A program made the position numbers and the translations under genes. DNA of 64,000 nt from Lysobacter sp. MMG2 (lineage in GTDB: Bacteria; Pseudomonadota; Gammaproteobacteria; Xanthomonadales; Xanthomonadaceae), in assembly GCF_016735495.2 (NCBI RefSeq), contig NZ_JAERQY020000002.1:496001-560000 (forward strand), read 5' to 3'. This document shows positions 59,758 through 64,000 of the stretch, piece after piece. How positions within the stretch are numbered: the stretch's first letter is position 1; each line of letters opens with the position of its first letter. The notes below the pieces were generated by a model. That model was not told the origin of the DNA, did no database searches, and saw nothing but the letters and a program-made list of their open reading frames with translations.

Positions 59758-59925
59758 GGCGCCGCGCCTTCACGGTATCGCGACGCGCGCGGTGAACGCG
59801 TCCTGACTCGGTCGGCCATATCGCGCCGACTCACGAAATTTTTGCACCACGCTTGCGCACGCCTTGCGCCTGGACGGCTACGGTCGGGTTGCGCTGCCTC
59901 ATGGCGCCATCCGCAGGAGTGTGCA

Positions 59926-60237
59926 ATGCGAACGACTTCCACCCTGATGCTCGCGCTGGCCAGTGTGCTCGCGGCGTCACCTGCCCTCGCGCAGAAGACC
60001 GAACGACCGACACCGACCCCGCCGCCCACCGGCAGCACCACCGACACCACACCGCGCGCGCTCAGCTTCGCCGACCTCGACGTCAATGCCGACGGCAAGG
60101 TGAGCAAGGACGAAGCCGCCGCGGACGCACGCCTCACCAGTCACTTCGCCCAGGTCGATCGCGACGGCGACGGCCAGTTGTCGGCGACCGAGTTCGCCGC
60201 GGGCCACGCGAGTTCCGAATCCAGTCCGCCACGCTGA
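59926..60237 (+). CDS. exported protein with two EF-hands
   Basis: The 103-aa product has a signal peptide (RTTSTLMLALASVLAASPALA), a Pro/Thr-rich linker and two canonical EF-hand loops at residues 52-63 (DVNADGKVSKDE) and 78-89 (DRDGDGQLSATE). It should bind calcium outside the cytoplasm. It may belong to the small bacterial calmodulin-like group common in Xanthomonadaceae. It is preceded by GCAGGAG; the upstream gap of 168 bp shows nothing recognisable. Confidence 0.75.
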   Translation: MRTTSTLMLALASVLAASPALAQKTERPTPTPPPTGSTTDTTPRALSFADLDVNADGKVSKDEAAADARLTSHFAQVDRDGDGQLSATEFAAGHASSESSPPR

Positions 60238-60297
60238 TCCATCCGCGGCGACCACGACGGTTCGCGCACCTCACCCTTCCCTAGCAGAGGAGTCCCC

Positions 60298-60567
60298 ATG
60301 AACCACCACGGCATCCATCGACTCACCGCCGCGCTGGCGCTGGTCCTGATCACCTCGACGCTGGCCCTGGCCGGCTGCCAGAAGACGGAGACCGAAACGG
60401 TCGCACCGCCTCCGCCGGCCGACACCGCGCCGCCGCCGGAACCGACCCCGCCTCCGCCGGAGACCACCATGCCCCCGACGGACACCACGACGCCGCCCAC
60501 CACGCCGCCCCCGGCCGAAGGCGAGCAGCCCCCGCCGCAGGATCAAACCACCCCGCCGCGTACGTGA
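60298..60567 (+). CDS. proline-rich lipoprotein
   Basis: The 89-aa product has a lipobox (LALAGC at about residues 22-27) and a mature part almost only of Pro, Thr, Glu and Gln (PPPPADTAPPPEPTPP). Such a stretch could span the periplasm or peptidoglycan as an extended rod, but no fold is evident. A GAGGAG ribosome site lies upstream. A strong terminator follows 25 bases later. I do not recognise a family. Confidence 0.65.
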   Translation: MNHHGIHRLTAALALVLITSTLALAGCQKTETETVAPPPPADTAPPPEPTPPPPETTMPPTDTTTPPTTPPPAEGEQPPPQDQTTPPRT

Positions 60568-60591
60568 TCCTCGCGCCCTGACCCACTCCCC

Positions 60592-60620
60592 GGAACGGCC
60601 CGCTCGAGCGGGCCGTTTCC
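60592..60620 (+). terminator. rho-independent terminator after the proline-rich lipoprotein
   Basis: AACGGCCCGCTC/GAGCGGGCCGTT is a 12-bp perfect palindrome with little loop, followed by TTTCCTTT. It closes the small-protein unit before the PTS genes. Confidence 0.85.
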
Positions 60621-60738
60621 TTTGCGCAGCCGCATTCTGTGACCGCGCTCGGCCAACCGCACAGGCACGCGCACGACTCGCCTCCCGGGGCTCGATTTCT
60701 GCTTCCGGGCCGTCACCCGGACCTGTTAAGTTGGCGGC

Positions 60739-61131
60739 ATGGCCGTCGGCATCCTCCTCATCACCCACGAAGGCATCGGCAACGCGCTGGTCGCGGTGGC
60801 GCGTCGGCTGTTGAGCCAGCTGCCGCTGCATACCGAGGCATTCGAGGTGCCGTTCGAGGGAGATCCCGACGCACTGCTGCCGCAGGCCAGCGCGGCGCTG
60901 CGCAGGGTGGACCGCGGTGACGGCGTACTGGTGCTGACCGATCTGTACGGCGCCACGCCCAGCAACCTGGCGGCCAAGGTCGCCCGGCTGGGCACGCCGG
61001 TGCGCCGCGTATCGGCGGTGAGCCTGCCGATGCTGTTGCGGGTAATGAACTACGCCGACCTGGGCCTGGACGAACTGCCGGCGGTCGCCGCCGCAGGGGC
61101 CCGCAACGGCGTGATCGTGGATGAGGCCTGA
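60739..61131 (+). CDS. PTS EIIA-Man family phosphocarrier
   Basis: The 130-aa protein has the mannose-family EIIA fold with phosphorylated His10 (ILLITHEGIGNALVAVA) and the VLTDLYGATPSNLAAKVA segment. No EIIB, EIIC or EIID permease gene is present, so it is likely a regulatory phosphorelay partner. It is followed by ptsH after 80 bp in which no gene is seen, and by ptsI. Confidence 0.9.
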   Translation: MAVGILLITHEGIGNALVAVARRLLSQLPLHTEAFEVPFEGDPDALLPQASAALRRVDRGDGVLVLTDLYGATPSNLAAKVARLGTPVRRVSAVSLPMLLRVMNYADLGLDELPAVAAAGARNGVIVDEA

Positions 61132-61211
61132 CTGCGGTCGGCCCGAAGTGGACAGAGCATGAGTGGAGCAATGGACAAGCGGACGCGGCAGTCGGCCCGG
61201 AGGATGCGGCG

Positions 61212-61481
61212 ATGATCGAGCACGACCTGACGGTCACCAATCGTCTGGGCCTGCACGCGCGGGCCACGGCCAAACTCGTCCAGACGCTGTCCGCCTATCG
61301 CAGCAGCGCCACGCTCACCGCCAAGGGCCGCGAAGTGAACGCCAAGAGCATCATGGGCGTGATGCTGCTCGCCGCCGGCCAGGGGACGCAGGTGAAGCTG
61401 CGCGTGGAAGGCGAGGACGAAGACCACGCCGCGCAGGCGGTGGTGTCGCTGTTCGAACGGCGTTTCGACGAAGACAGCTGA
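61212..61481 (+). CDS. ptsH: phosphocarrier protein HPr
   Basis: The 89-aa protein has the active-site His15 (RLGLHARA) and the regulatory Ser46 (NAKSIMGV), the site for the HprK encoded 2.4 kb upstream. Length is normal. Close spacing (7 bp) with ptsI implies cotranscription. The presence of Ser46 with HprK suggests catabolite-type signalling independent of sugar transport. Confidence 0.97.
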   Translation: MIEHDLTVTNRLGLHARATAKLVQTLSAYRSSATLTAKGREVNAKSIMGVMLLAAGQGTQVKLRVEGEDEDHAAQAVVSLFERRFDEDS

Positions 61482-61488
61482 GGCGCGG

Positions 61489-63216
61489 ATGAGGCAGGAG
61501 TTCACCGGACATGGCGCATCGCGCGGAAGCGCACTCGGGCGCGCCCGTGTCCGCCTGCCCCATGCCCTGGAGGTTGCCGAGGAGCACATCCCGGCCAAGC
61601 GCGTGGAAGGCGAGATCAAGCGCCTGCACACGGCCATCGCCACCGTGCGCGAGGAGATGTTCGCCCTGCGCGAGCGCCTGCACGGCGCACTGGCGCACGA
61701 GGTCGGCGAATTCCTCGACCTGCACAGCCTGCTTCTGGACGATCCGGAACTGCTGCAGGGCTTGGATGAACTGATCCGCAAGGGCCGTTATTCGGCCGAC
61801 TACGCGCTGCGCCTGCAACGCGACCGCATCGCCTCCGTGTTCCAGAACATGGACGACGCCTATTTCCGCAGCCGTGTGGACGACATCGACCAGGTCATCG
61901 GCCGCATCCACGCCGCGCTGCATCGTCGCGACGCGGCCATGCCGGGCGTGGCCGGCGAAATCCTGGTGACCGACAACGTCGCTCCGGCCGAGATCGCTCA
62001 ATTGCAGGCGCAGGGCGTGATGGCCATCGTCATCGCCTCCGGCAGCGTGCTCTCACACAGCGCGATCCTCGCGCGCAGCCTGCACCTGCCGCTGGTGGTC
62101 GGCGCGGCGCAGGCGATGCAGAAGATCAACGACGGCGATGTGCTCGCGGTCGACGGCACCAGCGGCCGCGTGATCCTGGAACCCGATGCCGCCGACCTGC
62201 GCGCGCATCGCGCCCGCGTGCGCGAACTGGCGCGCGAGCGCAAACAGCTGCACCGCCTTCGCCGCGAGCCCACGCGCACGCTCGACGGCGCCGACATCAA
62301 GCTCTACGCCAACGCCGAATCGCGCGAGGACGTGGCCGAAGCCCACGCGCTCGGCGCGGCCGGCGTGGGCCTGTACCGCACCGAGTTCCTGTTCCTGCAA
62401 CGCAACGAGCTGCCGGACGAGGAAGAGCAGTTCCGCGTCTACCGCGACGTCGTGCTCGGCATGACCGGTCGCACGGTGACAATCCGCACGCTGGACCTGG
62501 GGGCCGACAAGGCCGACCGCACCGGCCTTGCGCTGCGCGACGAGCCCAACCCGGCGCTGGGGCTGCGCGGCGTGCGCCTGTCGCTGGCGCGCGAGGGCCT
62601 GCTGGAAGCACAGCTGCGCGCACTGGTGCGGGCATCGGGTTACGGGCCGGTGCGCATCCTGCTGCCGATGATCAGCACGCGCGAGGAAGTCCGCTCGGTC
62701 CGTGCCACGCTCAAGCGCGTCACGGCGCAGCTGCGCGAACAGGGGCACGAGATCGCCGACAGCGTTCCGCTGGGCGCGATGATCGAAGTGCCCGCCGCGG
62801 CGGTCGCACTGCCCACCTTCATCGGCAGCGTGGATTTCCTCTCCATCGGCACGAACGACCTCGTCCAGTACCTGCTCGCCGCCGATCGCAACAACGAGGC
62901 GCTCATCGATCTCTACACGCCGCTGCATCCGGCGGTGATCCGCCTGATCCGCAGCGTGATCCACCTGGGCCAGAAGCGTGGCAAGCCGGTGGCCGTGTGC
63001 GGCGAGATGGCCGGCGATCCGCACTTCGCGCCGATGCTGCTCGCGCTGGGCCTGACGGAGTTCAGCCTGCACCCCGCCACGCTGCTGGAGCTGCGGCGCA
63101 CGATCCGCCACTGCGACCTCGCGCAATTGCAGGCGCGCGCGCCGACCCTGCTGCGCGCGCGTGACCGCGCCGCGATCGAGGCGTGGATCGCGGAGAACGC
63201 GCCGACGGTGGCGTGA
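61489..63216 (+). CDS. ptsI: PTS enzyme I
   Basis: The 575-aa PEP-dependent kinase phosphorylates HPr. The active-site histidine is H190 in SGSVLSHSAILARS. The PEP-binding C-terminal domain has GVGLYRTEFLFLQRNELPDEEEQ, FLSIGTNDLVQYLLAADRNN and VAVCGEMAGDP. There is no N-terminal GAF domain, so it is PtsI rather than PtsP. The stop is followed at once by heptanucleotide repeat. Confidence 0.97.
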   Translation: MRQEFTGHGASRGSALGRARVRLPHALEVAEEHIPAKRVEGEIKRLHTAIATVREEMFALRERLHGALAHEVGEFLDLHSLLLDDPELLQGLDELIRKGRYSADYALRLQRDRIASVFQNMDDAYFRSRVDDIDQVIGRIHAALHRRDAAMPGVAGEILVTDNVAPAEIAQLQAQGVMAIVIASGSVLSHSAILARSLHLPLVVGAAQAMQKINDGDVLAVDGTSGRVILEPDAADLRAHRARVRELARERKQLHRLRREPTRTLDGADIKLYANAESREDVAEAHALGAAGVGLYRTEFLFLQRNELPDEEEQFRVYRDVVLGMTGRTVTIRTLDLGADKADRTGLALRDEPNPALGLRGVRLSLAREGLLEAQLRALVRASGYGPVRILLPMISTREEVRSVRATLKRVTAQLREQGHEIADSVPLGAMIEVPAAAVALPTFIGSVDFLSIGTNDLVQYLLAADRNNEALIDLYTPLHPAVIRLIRSVIHLGQKRGKPVAVCGEMAGDPHFAPMLLALGLTEFSLHPATLLELRRTIRHCDLAQLQARAPTLLRARDRAAIEAWIAENAPTVA

Positions 63217-63405
63217 TCGGGAATCGGGAATCGCAAGAGCATGTCATTCCCGCGTAGGCGGGAATCCATGGATCCGACGACATTCCGGCCTACGTCAGCG
63301 GTGAGGCACGCAAGCCTGGATCCCCGCCTTCGCGGGGATGGACAGCTAAAGGCAACCCTCCGCGCCTTTGCGATTCCCAATTCCCGATTCCCAAATCTGA
63401 AATCC
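63217..63405. repeat. heptanucleotide element enclosing a REP-like pair, between ptsI and mgtE
   Basis: The left arm CGGGAATCGGGAATCG (63220-63235) begins three bases after the ptsI stop; the right arm GATTCCCAATTCCCGATTCCC lies at about 63372-63392. Between them is a REP-like inverted pair (TCATTCCCGCGTAGGCGGGAATCCA at about 63243-63268, GATCCCCGCCTTCGCGGGGATGG at about 63319-63341). Together they fill most of the 296-bp gap to mgtE; the rest shows nothing. Confidence 0.8.
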
Positions 63406-63512
63406 CACAACCCAAAGGGGTGGGCATCCCCAACGATCAGGGCGATAATGCGCGCCATGAACGCCTGACCCTGTCGTGCCAGTCCGGCTCGACGCGCCAC
63501 CGGAAGCCCCGC

Positions 63513-64000
63513 ATGGCCGAAGCCGTCCGCCACGACAAGACCGCACGCCAGCTGCGCCTGCTTTCCGACGCGCTCGACAGCGGTCGTCTGGGGCCCGTGC
63601 GCCGGCTGGTCAACACGCTCTCGCCCGCCGAGATCGGCAACCTCCTCGAATCGCTCCCGCCGGCCAAGCGCACCATCGTCTGGGGCCTGGTCGACGCCGA
63701 GGACGACGGCGAAGTGCTGGTGCACGTCGGCGACGAAGTGCGCGAAAGCCTGCTGGCCGAGATGGACCCCGACGAAATCGTCGCGGCCGTCGAAGACCTG
63801 GACATCGACGACCTCGCCGACCTGGTCGAGGACCTGCCCGACACGGTCATCGACGAAGTCCTCAAGTCGATGGACCGCGAGAACCGCGAACGGCTCGAAC
63901 AGGTGCTGTCGTACCCGGAGGACACCGCCGGCCGCCTGATGAACCCCGACGTGGTGACGGTTCGCGCCGACACCACCATCGACGTCGTCCTGCGCTACCT
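63513..64000 (+). CDS. mgtE: magnesium transporter MgtE, N-terminal part (truncated by window)
   Basis: The first 162 residues are seen; the rest lies past the window. They form the MgtE N-terminal domain of superhelical repeats (LLESLPPAKRTIVWGLVDAEDDGEVL, LLAEMDPDEIVAAVEDLDIDDLADLVEDLP) and the start of the CBS pair (SYPEDTAGRLMNPDVVTVRADTTIDVV). MgtE is a gated Mg2+ channel of the inner membrane that closes when cytosolic magnesium is high. The ATG at 63513 is the first start after the repeat region. It follows the PTS genes, the usual xanthomonad order. Confidence 0.93.
   Translation, partial: MAEAVRHDKTARQLRLLSDALDSGRLGPVRRLVNTLSPAEIGNLLESLPPAKRTIVWGLVDAEDDGEVLVHVGDEVRESLLAEMDPDEIVAAVEDLDIDDLADLVEDLPDTVIDEVLKSMDRENRERLEQVLSYPEDTAGRLMNPDVVTVRADTTIDVVLRY

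Noticed and set aside
55463-63216. Sigma-54 (-24/-12) promoter near rpoN and the PTS genes
   Set aside because: I looked for TGGCAC-N5-TTGC in the gaps and found no acceptable match.

Overview
The window is GC-rich, densely coded bacterial chromosome from a gammaproteobacterium of the Xanthomonadaceae/Lysobacteraceae type, most like Lysobacter or a close relative. The evidence is the Xanthomonas-type Suf regulator heading sufBCDS, a fused cysN-cysC gene, the order rpoN-hpf-ptsN-hprK-rapZ-EIIA-ptsH-ptsI-mgtE, AmgK-MurU cell-wall recycling, and abundant small REP-like hairpin repeats. I see no prophage, insertion sequence, CRISPR array, rRNA or tRNA.

Layout. 1-8.1 kb: the end of an EF-G-like gene, a DUF2272 protein, a LysE exporter, two lipoproteins, an orphan PIN-domain protein, a DUF5916 outer-membrane protein and a 3-hydroxybutyrate dehydrogenase-like SDR. 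8.5-9.1 kb: a SET-domain lysine methyltransferase with a histone-H1-like lysine tail. 9.3-15.5 kb: the SUF iron-sulfur operon (regulator, sufB, sufC, sufD, sufS), a GNAT acetyltransferase and a Rieske ferredoxin. 15.8-23.7 kb: an iron-uptake operon behind a near-perfect Fur box, with a TonB-dependent siderophore receptor, PiuC-like hydroxylase, PepSY membrane protein, DUF2271 and DUF4198 exported proteins, ApbE flavin transferase and a membrane-anchored flavodoxin/FNR reductase. 23.8-27.1 kb: HutD, a ComEA-like protein, an M20 peptidase and a GlsB/YeaQ protein. 27.4-40.6 kb: sulfate assimilation (cysD-cysNC divergent from cysJ-cysI-cysH, then cysB divergent from cysG-cysK), interrupted by a small membrane protein, a serine hydrolase and a tautomerase. 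40.7-49.6 kb: amgK-murU; hda, an AI-2E-type permease and a DUF2066 protein on the minus strand; purM, a DUF2238 gene and purN; two tandem DUF3108 proteins. 49.7-56.9 kb: an EF-hand membrane protein, murA, a BolA protein, then kdsD-kdsC-lptC-lptA-lptB-rpoN. 57-64 kb: hpf, ptsN, hprK, rapZ, two small exported proteins, an EIIA-Man protein, HPr, EI and the start of mgtE.

How the genes work together. The iron operon looks like one pathway: the receptor imports a ferric siderophore, and a cytoplasmic NAD(P)H flavoprotein, the PepSY membrane protein and a probably ApbE-flavinylated DUF2271 protein would pass electrons outward to reduce it. The cys genes cover the whole route from sulfate to cysteine through PAPS, with siroheme from CysG. 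The 57-63 kb block is a regulatory PTS with no sugar permease, in which HprK would phosphorylate HPr Ser46.

The most unusual features are: the flavinylation-like motif in the iron operon; a heptanucleotide repeat (TTCGGGA/TCCCGAA) that sits on the start regions of cysN, murA and kdsC, has no stop codon in any frame and encodes part of CysN; the SET protein with post-SET cysteines and an H1-like tail; and an 18-residue in-frame insertion in CysJ.
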